Shown: positions 31,595-43,350 of the stretch, piece after piece
Layout: each line of letters starts with the position of its first letter
Numbering within the stretch: position 1 is the stretch's first letter
Assembly: GCA_949825065.1 (NCBI GenBank)
Contig: OX463844.1
Coordinates: 30,778,033 to 30,842,032, forward strand
Direction: 5' to 3'
DNA from: Odontocerum albicorne
Lineage: Eukaryota; Arthropoda; Insecta; Trichoptera; Odontoceridae
DNA length: 64,000 bases
Notes under the pieces: generated by a model
Told to the model about the DNA's origin: nothing
The model's database searches: none
Seen by the model: the letters and a program-made list of their open reading frames with translations, nothing else
Position numbers and translations under genes: made by a program

Positions 31595-32173
31595 ATAGTT
31601 TGACATCAAATCAAAGATTTAATTTTTAAACTTTTTTTATTTAATTAAAAATTTAAACTTTTATATATAAGAAAGGGGTTGAAAATACATGTTGATAAGA
31701 AAAGCTTTTCAAAAATACTCAAATTTTAAAATCTGAGCAGGAGAGATTGTTTTCTTTTCATTTTGATTTGGAAATTAATTTCGTATTTTAAGTGCAAATT
31801 CAAATGCAAAATGGCACTCAATGTTCATGGACGGTGGTTTTCAGTCATTTCTGTTAACCAGCAATCTCTTGTGCTGAAGAACGCTAGATATTTTCGATCG
31901 AAACCTTCGTTTAGTCGTCATCTGTAGTAAGTTTCAAAACGAACACCATCTTCAACACGACGTCAAAAGACGCTTAAGCAATTTGATTACAAAATGGCCG
32001 AAAAAATACGCTTATCTATTATCTTTATATACACAATTATATACATTCACCGCGTTTGAAATGAAGTTATTACGATTTTTTTGTCCTAATGACATTTATC
32101 TGAGAAATACGAAACTATTTTGCCGATAACATATTTTGTATCTCATGCAGTTTTGGCAAAGTCTACTTGGTCA

Positions 32174-32395
32174 ACTATAGTTCGGAAATTCTAGGATGAG
32201 TCCTGTGACAGCTCACAAATTTGCCCCAATACAACCTTATGTAATGTATTTACCTAAATAACTTGCTATTTATTAGAATTGAGGCTTATATTAAAGTTGA
32301 AAAATAATTAAAATTACTGAACATCGTTACAAGGTTGTATTGGGGCAAATTTGTGAGCTGTCACAGGACTCATCCTACATTTTCTAAACTATAGT
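32174..32395. mobile_element. MITE with long inverted repeats
   Basis: A perfect 45-bp inverted repeat, GGATGAGTCCTGTGACAGCT at its outer end (32194-32238 and 32331-32375), with weaker pairing continuing outward to CTATAG on both sides. The inner 92 bp are AT-rich without an open frame. TA dinucleotides at the outer limits suggest a Tc1/mariner-type target. Confidence 0.8.
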
Positions 32396-32889
32396 ATTGT
32401 TTTTTCTTCACTCACATTATATTATCATTCCAGCTTCTAACGTTACCTTTTACAAAATTTGGTCAATTTCTTTCAAGCATAGCCTGTACTTCTACATTGT
32501 ATTATCCTTTAGTCATTATTTCGGCATGCACCACATTCACATAAATAAACCCTTCCATGATTCTTTCCTTATATAATTTTTAACATTTTCTTGTTACGAT
32601 TCTCATTGAATGGTATCCAAACAGGATACTAGTCTAGTAAAAAAGTTATTTTGGTAACAATACTCACATGTGTTAGATGTGTTCGAGTGCTGTAGCCTCC
32701 TTTACGTGCTGTGTAGTCTTCCAAAGTTTTAATTTTATTTTTAATTCATAAGGTACACCTTAACGTATCCGAATCGATGAAGCGTACATACAGAAAAACG
32801 TAGTTGAGAGACAATATTATCTTTGGTCCCACCAATTGAGCTTTTTAGTTAAGAACCACTGGAAAATGCAAGCAAATCACAGTTCGTCA

Positions 32890-33065
32890 TCGTATGTGTA
32901 TGAAAACATTAGAAGATTCGCTAGACTTTTAGCGATTGCGAGTATTGTTACCAGATAAATATTTAAACCGGACTGGAACCCATTTTAATATTTTTTGGAT
33001 ATTATCGGGAATCGAACCTGAAATTCTCGAGTGGAAGATCAGTCTGCCAACTAGGTCATAACCGT
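32890..33065 (-). mobile_element. SINE-B copy
   Basis: Minus strand: A-box region ATGACCTAGTTGGCAGACTG, B box AGGTTCGATTCCCGATAA, then TCCGGTTTAAATATTTATCT and GGTAACAATACTCGC, as in the other SINE-B copies. Confidence 0.6.
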
Positions 33066-33074
33066 CAACTTGCG

Positions 33075-33190
33075 ATAACATACCGAGCGTTCCGTGCATG
33101 TTTCAGAGTTACTAGACCCGAAGTTTCAACGAATGGAGCCGACGACAGTATTGTCTCCCAGTAACATTCGTCAATTTATCCGGGTCACCA
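33075..33190 (+). mobile_element. SINE-B 3' fragment
   Basis: AATGGAGCCGACGACAGTAT then TGTCTCCCAGTAACATTC matches the end of the copy at 20.2 kb (AATGGAGCTGAAGACAATAT, TGTCTCCTGG). It faces away from the adjacent minus-strand copy. Confidence 0.45.
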
Positions 33191-33879
33191 ATTTGAATAT
33201 ATTGAGAGGTTACTATACCAATGTATGATTTTTCCCCCCGAAAAATATAGCACATTTACTACCTCTAGTTTATCAACTTTTAAACTATTTAAAACTGAAA
33301 TATATGAAATTAAAATAACTGAATTTTAACGAAATGAACTCGCAATCAATATAAAATGTTTTGAAATCTCAAATACTACATATGGTATACCCTTATCTAA
33401 TATGAGGGGTATGGATGTCAGGTATGAATCACGATAAAAAATATGTATACCATAATATTTGTTACTCAATTCTAAAGTGCTAAAGAAAGTACTTTTAAGC
33501 TTGTCCATTATGCAAAATAATTTCATATTATTTAAAAAAAAACTCTAGTTTGATAGTTTACGTGTCTATGAACACCTCCACAATTTTTACTACCTTCTTT
33601 GTGCCAATCGGCATTGTCGAAAAATATCAATAAATTTAAACAGGGAGAGTTATTTTATATTTTGGTTATGGTTTGGTACCTAGCTTGGGGAGTTATGCAT
33701 TATCATTTAGTTAACGCGCCAATTTGAAGCTGGTAAGGGACATAAAGGGAAATTAATTGATTACTCGAACTCTTAGGTATTTCCTTCTATTCTGACTTCA
33801 CAAACTTTACAAGTTGTACATTTTCAAAATACTTACGAAGCATAGATTTAACAGTGATATCTTCCAGTTGTATAATATT

Positions 33880-33960
33880 TGCCGGCAGCCCTATTTCAAT
33901 GGATAACATTTTTGCTACGCGATCGGGCGCCCCAGGTTTGATTCCTAGCGGATTCATTTC
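33880..33960 (+). mobile_element. tRNA-like SINE head
   Basis: An A-box-like CAATGGATAACATTTTTG and a B-box CAGGTTTGATTCCTAGCG in tRNA spacing. The body was not recognised. Confidence 0.4.
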
Positions 33961-34669
33961 CAGACTGGTTTTATTCTTAGTCAATTTTACATCTTAATTT
34001 ATGTTTTCTATAGTTTATATATTAGATACCTTAATGGCGTTCTTGCTAGCGATGTTGGTGTCCTTCGATATCTCTGATTTTTTCAATTAAGCTAATTAGG
34101 AAGCGCGCTCGAGATAATCGTGATGGTCAGAAAACAGCATTTTACCAAATTATCTAATAAGTAAAATAAAGCTTTTTTAAATGTTAACTTTGTATTTACA
34201 TTCAATAGGCTATGTTTAAATAAATATAAGAAATACGAAACATATTATTATAAAAAATTATGCTTTGTTCTTTTTATATTTACTCATTTTAACGTCATTC
34301 AGTGACCGAATATCACTCAAAGAGCTTCCATGTGTCTAATAAACATCCTAGGAAGAAAGTTAATTACTTATTTATTACACACACGCACTGGATTGACAGA
34401 AAATACAGAGGTTCAGACTTTTAAATTACTACTAACAGTTTTTGTTTCCTATAAACCTTCTAAAGCTGCTTCGTCGGTTTGTGTGTTTTCTCATATTATA
34501 TTTTCAAAAATTATTTGATTATTATTAAATTGTTAGTTATTTTCAATTATAATTATAGTTCTTGCTATTATTTATCTGTTGTTTATTATGTACATACAAA
34601 TACATTTTCCTTAATTGAGGATCTAGTAAATGAAAAGTTTTACTAATTAATTATCAGCTTTATCGTTTG

Positions 34670-35060
34670 TTCAGGTGTTGTCAGCTCTATCATGTGTTAA
34701 GGCGTTATCAGCTCTATGTATTTGTTAAGGCGTTGCCAGTTTTATCATTGGTTAAGGCGTTGTCAAATGTATAATTTGTTGAGGCGTTGTCAGCTTTGTC
34801 ATACATTAAGGTGTTTTCAACTTTACCATTTACTAAGACATTGTCAGATCTTTGATTTGTTAAGGCATTGTCAACTCTATAATTTGTAAAGGATTTGTAA
34901 GTTCTTTCATTTGTTAAGGCGTTATCCGCTCTATCATTCGTTAAGGGATTGTCAGCTCTACATTTGTTGTCAACTCTATCATTTGTTAAGGCGGTATCAG
35001 CTCTATAATTGATTAATACGTTTTTAGCTCTATAATTTACTAAGATTTGTATAATAATTA
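34670..35060. repeat. 30-bp degenerate tandem repeat
   Basis: About 13 units of the form TTGTTAAGGCGTTGTCAGCT plus CTATCATT. One unit near 34950-34970 is 12 bases short, a multiple of three. Confidence 0.85.
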
Positions 35061-35085
35061 ATATAAAATTATGTAAACGTAACAA
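34714..35085 (-). CDS. hypothetical decapeptide-repeat protein
   Basis: A 123-codon frame that reads the 30-bp repeat as a decapeptide, roughly ADNALTNDRA, about ten times (DNPLTNDR, DNALTNER, DNALTNQR, DNVLVNGK, DNASTNYT, DNALTNDK). The N-terminus MLRLHNFILIIIQILVNYRA is hydrophobic and could be a signal peptide or membrane anchor, but it lies upstream of the regular repeats. The only length irregularity is in frame. Because the period is a multiple of three, an open frame could arise by chance. No known family recognised and no splice or promoter evidence. Confidence 0.3.
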   Translation of the reverse strand: MLRLHNFILIIIQILVNYRAKNVLINYRADTALTNDRVDNKCRADNPLTNDRADNALTNERTYKSFTNYRVDNALTNQRSDNVLVNGKVENTLMYDKADNASTNYTFDNALTNDKTGNALTNT

Positions 35086-35439
35086 ATAAAATATTCAACT
35101 CTTTCATTTTGATTCAGTTTTTAATTTGTTTTTAAATCGAACATAATAAATCATTCCAGAATTATTACATCAAGGTTTAATTTAAAAGTACATTGATATA
35201 TTAAACAGTATTTCTCAATTGAATGTTTAGATAACATATTTCACATAAACGTGAAATTTAAAAAAAAATTCTCAATGTAATTACTATTGAAAGGCCTGGA
35301 TCATGCAAATAAAGACATACAAAACCATCACGCAATTTCACTATTACGGTGTGGAATGTATTTATTAAGAAACAATTCATTTATAAATAAACATTTTTAT
35401 CATTTGAATATTTTGCTTAAATAAGTAACAATTTTTAAA

Positions 35440-35930
35440 ATAAAAACCTTTTTCATGCAAATAGAGACATACGTTTCGTATGTCATCACGCCATTTCCCT
35501 ATTAAGGTGGATAGAGAGAACAGAGCGCCAGACTTTCCTATTTCGATACATATATTTCGCCTCTTCCACATCCATATACCTTCGTATGCAACTTATACGA
35601 TTTCTACGACTTCTTACATTTTCTTCTTTCAACATATCATTCACTTTATCTGACCATACTTTCCTTGGTCTTCCTCTACCACGCCTTCCAATCAGATTTG
35701 GACTCTATATTTGCCTTGTTAGTCTTGATTTATTCAGTCGTTCCACATGCCCAAACCGTCTTAGAATGCTCTTCTTCATCATACCCATCACATTAGGCTT
35801 AAGTTCAGGTTTATCCCTAATCACTTCATTCCGTATTCTGTCAAACATTACCACTCCATGTATTCTCAGTGCACTTATTTTTACAACATTCATTTGGCTC
35901 TTTTCAGTCCTTTTCACAGCCACGTTTCAC
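35440..35930 (-). pseudogene. LINE-A C-terminus and 3' end
   Basis: From 35923 the minus strand reads MAVKRTEKSQMNVVKISALR, then FDRIRNEVIRDKPELKPNVM, then SILRRFGHVERLNKSRLTRQ: the RALRRxxGVxxxDRxRNEVIR and LRWFGHVERM blocks. GRRGRGRPRKVWSDKVND-type bases follow to about 35620, then the 3' end. The 144-codon plus-strand frame here is antisense shadow. Confidence 0.7.
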
Positions 35931-37087
35931 TTACATATATCAATGTTAACGATTAAGGCATTTGAATATTACGCTGCATTCTTCGTTTTAGTATTTTTTA
36001 AACATAAAACAAATATGTAATGTTTTGCAATTTAGCCGTTTTTACTAACAATGTGTAATATTTATATTATAAAACTAATCTGAGAAACTCTTCTCAACCA
36101 CTCGGTCACAATTGAAAAATAAAATATAGACTTATCCCTTAGCATCACTTACTAAAATGAAATTTATTCATCAAAATACAAAATCAACGAAAGTTTTAAT
36201 AAATTGAATATGTTTTTTTTTAAATTACAAAAACAATCACTATAATTACGACTCGTAATTTACGAGTATATCCAAAAATGTAACTTTAAAATCATCTACT
36301 TTGGTACATTAGAATCTAATGTTAAATCACAAGGCTAAGTTACTATGTAATGGATTTATTAAGAAACAACTCATACTCGTACACAAATATTTTTTTTTTT
36401 AATAAGTATCAATTATTCAAATAGAAACGTTTCTGTTTCTAAAATATTTAATGTTTATATAACATACGTCCCATTTTTTTTTCTAAAAATTAAGGTTTTG
36501 ATTCAAAGATACAGTTCATGAAAAGTTTTTCATCCCTTCGTTAACTTTTTGGAAATGACTCCCCTTAGCATTAGACTTATTTCCAAATAATTGGTCAGGC
36601 AAAATGATCAGAGGTGATCTTCGTCATTCCGCCTTGACTGAACATCTGGTAGACATAAACTTGGAAGTTACGGCTTGTGTTATGTCTGATCTGACGTGAT
36701 GCAGCATTTTGGCCACATTTATGGTCAATTAAATAGCTGAAATGACCCACGCGATGCAGATATAAATCTTAGGTACTAGTGTTACTTGCATGCACTCTTG
36801 TGTTACGATGTTTAACTAAGTTTGTTATTGTTTATATTTAACAAAACTTGATTTGGTGACACAAATCATTCTAGTGTAGGTGGATTGCCTATTAAAAAAA
36901 ATTATGTTTTGTTTGGTATGTTTTTAAAACTTCAAGAATTATTTCCCATATCCAATCACAAGTAAAAATAAATTCATTCCATTAAAATATACGGTATTGT
37001 TGAAATACATGAATATAAATAATTACATTTAATTACAAACATACGTGTATATACAATCAGGTTTTATAAATTTTGAGGTCAACAGAG

Positions 37088-37275
37088 AGAAGACACTTTC
37101 GTTGTATACAGTATAACCTTGCGGGATCCTCGCCACGTGGCAATCCCTTTCAATCAATCAGAAAGATGTTAAACCAGACCGGAGTATGTATATTTTTTAT
37201 TCCAGGTTCGTCGAGATTTAAACGCAACCTCCGGGTTGGGAGACAGGCGTCTTTCCAACGAGGCTACGGAAGACG
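37088..37275 (-). mobile_element. SINE-A copy
   Basis: Minus strand: tRNA-like head GTAGCCTCGTTGGAAAGACG and CTCCCAACCCGGAGGTTGCG, a linker, then the tail CATCTTTCTGATTGATTGAA, GGGATTGCCACGTGGCGAGG and ATCCCGC. The TTGCC/GGCAA hairpin (GGCGA here) is shared with LINE-C. Confidence 0.7.
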
Positions 37276-37752
37276 TCTTTCTATCCATACATACAGCTCT
37301 CACCTCTCATACACATCTCGTGTCCACGTTCATACATCTCATCATACATGCTATTCTGTTTCTTATACTCCATACCTTTCCCTCAGTTAAAATTTCTCCA
37401 ACTATCTCCTTCTACTCTTTCTTTGGTCTATATTTGTTTTGTAAATCTTTCACAACTAATTCTCTAAATATGACAAAATAATTTTAATATTCCTTTTATA
37501 ATTCTACTTTAAAAAAATCCAATAAACAGTTATTCTTTATCCGATTATTTCTTTCTCTATCAAATATTGTAATACAAGGCACGTATTTCTATAATATCTC
37601 TATGTTAAAAATAGTATCAAAACAAATTGGACCATAACATAAAAAAAATGTTTGAAAACATAATACTATTATCACTTTAAATTTCAAAAACGTTCATGCA
37701 ATATTAATGAGAAAATTGGAAAACTCTGAATATGCACTAACCGCTGAAAACT

Positions 37753-37977
37753 TTAATATGAATCCACTTCACAATACAGGCATTCAATATGGCGTTGTTT
37801 ATGTACCACAAAACCCTTTGAATATGCGGAGTGTTTATATTTTACGATTATTATTTCGTATAGGTACAAAGATAATGTCAATACCTCCTCCGATTCCCCG
37901 GAGCTATTCAAATACGAAGTAATCCCCTGGACGAGCTCCGGAGACACGATCCGCCCCGATCCTCTCCGGTCATTCAC
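37753..37977 (-). other. unrecognised open frame in a GC-richer patch
   Basis: A 74-codon frame beginning MNDRRGSGRIVSPELVQGIT. The patch 37885-37990 is GC-richer than its surroundings. It could be part of an exon or a regulatory island; no splice sites or family features support a gene. Confidence 0.15.
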
Positions 37978-38214
37978 TGCCCACCCCTCATTTCACTGAA
38001 ATACTCCCCGGCTTGAATTTCAAGAACTTAATCAACTAGTCAATATATATTCATTATGGAGAGATCATTAGAAATTTTCTCTTGCAAAAGTAAGCTTTCG
38101 ATTTCAAAGGATTCGTATTATGCATTGTACGAGTACATGTGACCGTTGGTCAAAATATAAAAGTATTCAATGCTTTTGACAATTATGTTTAATAAAAATA
38201 ATGCATATTCAATT

Positions 38215-38800
38215 ATATACCATATACATACATACCATCATGCCATGTTGGGACAGGCTGAGAGGACAGAGCGCCAGAATTTCCTATCTCGACGTACATC
38301 CTAAGCCTCCTCCACATCCATACACCTTCTCATACAACTTGTACGATTTATCAGACTTTCTACGTTTCCTTATTTCCAAATACTGAATCCAACTATACTT
38401 TCTCTGGTATTCTTCTCACACACTTCCCACTCACATTTGCACTTTACATTTGTTTTGTTAGTATTTCATATTTCATTCATTCTACATGCACAAACCATCT
38501 CCCCTTACTCTACACATTAGTCTTAAGTTCACATTCATCTCTAATCACTTCATTCCGTATTCTGTCAAACATTGTCACCCCGTGTATTCTTCTCAATGCA
38601 CGTATTTCTACTTATTCGGCTCCTATCAGTCATTTTCCATGTCCACGTTTCCCTCCCATACATCATAGCTGACACCAAAATACATACTAGTATGTCCATA
38701 GTAGATTTTGAAACAGTCCTATTCATAAATATATGTTTGAGTACCCCATTGAATCTACTTCCTGTAGATACACGCCGCGCCATTCGAAATCCTTTTTAGC
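38215..38800 (-). pseudogene. LINE-A reverse transcriptase fragment
   Basis: Minus strand from 38783: MARRVSTGSRFNGVLKHIFM, then STMDILVCILVSAMMYGRET WTWK, the LLYGSETW block, followed by ALRRIHGVTMFDRIRNEVI-type bases to about 38535 in other frames and the tail near 38400-38230. Several frameshifts. Confidence 0.7.
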
Positions 38801-38859
38801 TCATCCATCGTCAGAGAAAATTCTTCAGCTTGTTTCAATGTTCACCAATATATGGAAAG

Positions 38860-39011
38860 TCTTGTTTGCGCTCCCCTGAAGATGAAGTGAAAGCCTTGAA
38901 ACCGGTAGGGTTATACCGTCACAAAAAAGTGGAATAAACAGTGTTTGTTAAAAATAAATTACAATGTTTTTAAACCTCCACAACGTTAATGCCTTAACTA
39001 TAAACAACATA
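38860..39011 (+). mobile_element. solo Penelope-like 3' end with 14-bp duplication
   Basis: A 152-bp insertion holding only the 3' end: CTTGTTTGCGCTCCCC, a hammerhead-like core, GGAATAAACAGTGTTTGTTA, and the terminus CTATAAACAACAT. It is flanked by a perfect 14-bp repeat CAATATATGGAAAG at 38846-38859 and 39012-39025. The host site appears to lie just downstream of a LINE-A remnant. Confidence 0.9.
38876..38906 (+). ncRNA. hammerhead-like core in solo element
   Basis: CTGAAGA, stem II arms GAAG/CCTT with a mismatch around TGAAAG, GAAA and ACCGGT. One base differs in stem II from the 23.2 kb copy. Confidence 0.5.
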
Positions 39012-39215
39012 CAATATATGGAAAGATATATGTTACCCAAATTATAAGTTTTTTCTGGACGCTGTTGATATGTAATTTTTTGTTTTGTAATTGTCTCAGT
39101 GATAATTTTAAGGAACTTCAGTGTTGTTTGTTTTGAACTCTTCCATCATCTGAGAAAATACTATTCCAATTATTATAAAATAAATTCAATAATCATAATA
39201 TAAATAAATACACTT

Positions 39216-40005
39216 TATTTATTTAACACTTTTATTACAAATACAATCTAACGGGGTTATTGCCAGACGGCAATATCTTCCAACCAACCAGACAAAAGTA
39301 AATGAAACAAGTTACAGTTGCTAAAATCATTCAAATGACTATCCATTCCCACGAAATCCATGAACACATACGTGTCCTTTACTGTCCATGCAGTGAGACT
39401 CTGGAATCAGTTACAAACCAATATAAGACTCGCTCCGTCCTTGGCATGCTTTAAGAAGCGACTGAAAAAACTCTTAATTTCTAGTCAGTAAAATAACGTG
39501 TTTCATTCCTGATTTTTCTTTTCCTTTCCTCTCCACCATCCTTTCCTTTCCTTTTGATTGATGATATCTCACTTTATATGAAAAATAGTGTTCGGGTGAT
39601 TGTCCGTCTTTGTGGGGTTTGTGGGCATGTTCTCACGTATATGTTTATGGATTTCGTGGGGATGGATAGTCATTTGAATGATTTATGCGACCACGTAACT
39701 TGCTTCATTTACTTTTGTCTGGTTGGTTGGAAGAGATTGCCGCCTGGCAATAAGCCCGCCAGATTGTATTGCAATACAAAAGTGTTAAATAAATAAAGAC
39801 GGACAATCACCCGAACATTCCTTTTCATATAAAGTGAGATATCACCAATCAAAGGAAAAGGAAGGGATGGTGGAGAGGAAACGAAAAAATGAGACACATT
39901 ATATGAATGAGACACATTATATTACCGACTAGAAATTAAGAGTTTTTTTCAGTTGCTTCTTAAAGCATTCCAAGGACAGAGCGAGTCTAGCATTGGTTTG
40001 TAAAG
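39216..40005. pseudogene. three LINE-C 3' fragments in alternating orientation
   Basis: 39216-39372 is a minus-strand tail, 39374-39797 a plus-strand copy of the RT end and tail (matching 4226-4630, with the FTVHAVRLWNQL block), and 39799-40005 a minus-strand copy starting GACGGACAATCACCCGAACA. The first junction lies inside CGTGTCC and the second directly after the AAATAAATAAA tail. Confidence 0.75.
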
Positions 40006-40726
40006 TTCATACTTAATAACGCCAAATAAAATAAAGGAACTTACCGCATAGATGAACACACTTAAGAAAAAATTGTTGTTAACCATATTAACATGAACTT
40101 TTTGGTAAAATTATATCCCGTATAGTTAAAAAGGTTTTCAATAAAAATCAAATACTTCTTCTTTATTGTATATTTCAAATAGCCACCAGAATGATTCTTT
40201 CTTATGTGCATTGTTTGTCCTTTCTTATAAGCATTGTTTGTTACTGTTGTTAATGAGATGAAGTATAAATATATCCAACATGAGATGATTATTTTTAAAA
40301 CATCATATTTATAATAAAAAAAATGTTTCTCTATTTAATGGGTCAGTTCTTCAACTGGTTTTCGTTTCATATTTCTATATTGTTTTTCTAAAAGTGATCA
40401 GTTTGGTTCTTGATTGTTAATTATATTTACTTTTAATTTCTTATTTTCTTGTTATATGTTGAATATTTCAAAGAATACTACGAAAGAAATACCACGTATG
40501 TGACACTATAAATTATTGTGCAATTATTTCAATTAATATCGTTCCAACAACAAGAATTTATTTGTGTTTGACCAGAAATTTTATGTCTAAATAATTTATG
40601 AAAAATCAATAGATAATTTAAAGACACAAATTATGTGGATTTGGGTTTGTTGCTTTTCATTACCCGTGTCGCCAATAAACTAGGTTATTGCCTGTATCTT
40701 AATTATTTATAGAATTATTTAAGTAC

Positions 40727-40784
40727 GAACTTATAAGATAATTTATATTACCCTGTTTGGTAATATAAATTATCTTAAAAGTTC
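40727..40784. repeat. 26-bp hairpin
   Basis: GAACTTATAAGATAATTTAT plus ATTACC (40727-40752) pairs with 40759-40784 with a single mismatch around a six-base loop. It could be a tiny MITE, or in principle a structured RNA; its AT-richness argues for caution. Confidence 0.7.
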
Positions 40785-41129
40785 TACAAGTATCTGAATA
40801 TATAGATTTATATGCAATTTGATGAGTTTAATTTGTCGAGGCGGATCGGGCAAACAGACTGGGCTGCCTCAATTGGTATTTTAGAGTGGAATATGCTTCT
40901 ATGGAGGGTCTGGAGTGTAAGAAAGCTGATCGCTTGTAGGTATTCAAAATTATTTTTAAGTTAACAAGATTTGAGAGATATACATAGAAACTTTGGAGGG
41001 ATTTTAGTAATTAAATGGCGCCATAAAAATATATCAATATATGTGTATAAAAGAAGATTCAGTCTAAAAACTACCAGAAATCGAATTTAGGACACAAGAA
41101 CGGGTAAACAATTTATCAAACACCAGTCT

Positions 41130-41850
41130 AGTAAAATATATAATCGTTAAGTAAGTATTTGGCTTAGATAATCACATCTGTTTAAATATATAATCGTTAA
41201 GTAAGTATTTGGCTTAGAGAATCACATCTGTTTAAATATATAATCGTTAAGTAAGTATTTGGCTTAGAGAATCACATCTATTTAAATATATAATCGTTAA
41301 GTAAGCATTTGGCTTAGAGAATCACATCTATTTAAATATAGAATCGTTAAGTAAGTATTTGGCTTAGAGAATCACATCTATTTAAATATATAATCGTTAA
41401 GTAAGTATTTGGCTTAGAGAATCACATCTGTTTAAATATATAATCGTTAAGTATTTGGCTTAGAGAATCACACCTGTTTAAATATATAATCGTTAAAGTA
41501 TTTGGCTTAGAGAATCACATCTATTTAAATATATAATCGTTAAGTAAGCATTTGGCTTAGAGAATCACATCTATTTAAATATAGAATCGTTAAGTAAGTA
41601 TTTGGCTTAGAGAATCACATCTATTTAAATATAGAATCGTTAAGTAAGTATTTGGCTTAGAGAATCACATCTGTTTAAATATATAATCGTTAAGTAAGTA
41701 TTTGGCTTAGAGAATCACATCTATTTAAATATAGAATCGTTAAGTAAGTATTTGGCTTAGAGAATCACATCTGTTTAAATATATAATCGTTCAGTAAGTA
41801 TTTGGCTTAGAGAATCACATCTATTTAAATATATAATCGTTAAATAATCG
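41130..41850. repeat. 50-bp minisatellite, about 14 copies
   Basis: Units of TTTAAATATATAATCGTTAA, GTAAGTATTTGGCTTAGAGA and ATCACATCTG. Most are identical apart from ATAT/ATAG, CTG/CTA and GTA/GCA variants; two units near 41450-41500 are four to five bases short. Confidence 0.95.
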
Positions 41851-43084
41851 TAATTATTAAATATAAACCTCACCAATTTTAATTGTGAGAAGGTAAACCC
41901 ATGTACATTATTGTCCACTATGAAGATATACTCGTATACTCGTACTTGCATATACCATAGACGCAAAATCTCTGGTTCCAATTTTAGTTGAAACTTGTAC
42001 ACGTCGGGCTCTTATTAAACTCGGTTATAATATTTGTCCAACGCCGTAGAAATTATGAAGGGATAAGATAAGAGAAACATCGTTATTATGAGCTTACACA
42101 TATTAATCTTCCGAAATTGTGGATCGCTCAAAAGGTACAAGGGGCAGCTAATTGAAACTATACAATACGGCACATGTTGGTGAAAGCACTCGGGATATTT
42201 GAAAGGAATTCGGACTCTGAAAACTCAAATTTCTCGGAAGATACCCAGAGACGGACCGGCAGGGTCGAGCCACTGACTTATTTACTAGACCTTTTTGGAA
42301 ATCACATAAAAACATTTTTGTTAAATGCTCTTTACATTTTTATTCGTTCGACCTGTTAATACAAAATAAAGATGGGGGAAATATTAATTTTTAATTTTTA
42401 CCCTTTACAAATGATCACAATTTAATATAATTCAAAGAATCAAGACAACTTTGACGAGAAAATAGTTGTAATTTATAGCTGTGGCTCGTTGGATACTGAA
42501 TGCATATCCTGCCATTCTTTCAATTTTACAGCTAAGAGACCTTCTGATGAAACATGAAAATTTAATTATCCTTTTTAAAGCTGAAAATGAATCACAACGT
42601 TATTATCTTCAACTTTGGTGGAGTTGTTCGGTTATCATAATTTTCCGGACTACTGAAACATCAAAACAAACATTCGTTCTTGAATCATTTTGAGCATTAT
42701 TTATTTTTTTGATCATTCAGCTTATCAAATTTATTTACAACCTGTGATATTTCATGGGTTACAACTATTAGATCAATTATTAATAGGAAAAAATAATTGA
42801 TTCAAAGAAAATCTCTTAAAAAAATATTAAAATGATTTAACATGAACATACTTGTAATATGGTCGTGTAAAGCACAAACTGAATTATCTCAATTTATGCG
42901 ATTTTACTCGAGAGCATTATTTAAAATCTTCTGTAAATTTAAATAACTAAAAATTAAATATATTTTTTAATAAATATTTTCATTAAATTTTTTATTATTA
43001 TGATATTTATTTAAGTGTTTATTGAGATAATATAGTTTAATTTCGTCACCCCAGGAATATTAAGGGATTTAATTTATTTTTGTA

Positions 43085-43350
43085 AATAATACAAAGTTGA
43101 TAGAGAGTTGCTGTCTAATATTAAAATCCGAAAGGTGTCCTACTTGGGTCATGTACTTAGAGGAGCAAAGTACAAATTACTGCACCTGATCATCCAAGGC
43201 AAAATAGAAGGCCGAAGATGTGTTGACAGGAGCCAAATCTCCTGGTTCCGCAATAAACGTGATTGGACTGGCATAAGGGGCGTTGGAGATCTTTTTCGGA
43301 CAAAGATATATACTCTCAAGTGATATTCAACGTTGAGGGGACCTGATATG
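43085..43350 (+). pseudogene. LINE reverse transcriptase C-terminal fragment
   Basis: An open frame reads NIKIRKVSYLGHVLRGAKYK, LLHLIIQGKIEGRR and SWFRNKRDWTGI, the IKxRKxxYLGHxxRGxKYxLLQLIIQGKIEGxR signature of another non-LTR family. The end DLFRTKIYTLK then breaks at a stop. Upstream RT is missing. Confidence 0.7.

Noticed and set aside
35586..36020. 144-codon plus-strand frame rich in Ser, Leu and Phe
   Set aside because: It is antisense to a recognisable LINE-A fragment.
41130..41850. CRISPR-like array
   Set aside because: The whole 50-bp unit is repeated; there are no unique spacers and the context is eukaryotic.
42174..42693. Two 60-70-codon frames as host exons
   Set aside because: No domain, splice pairing or codon signal that I can support.
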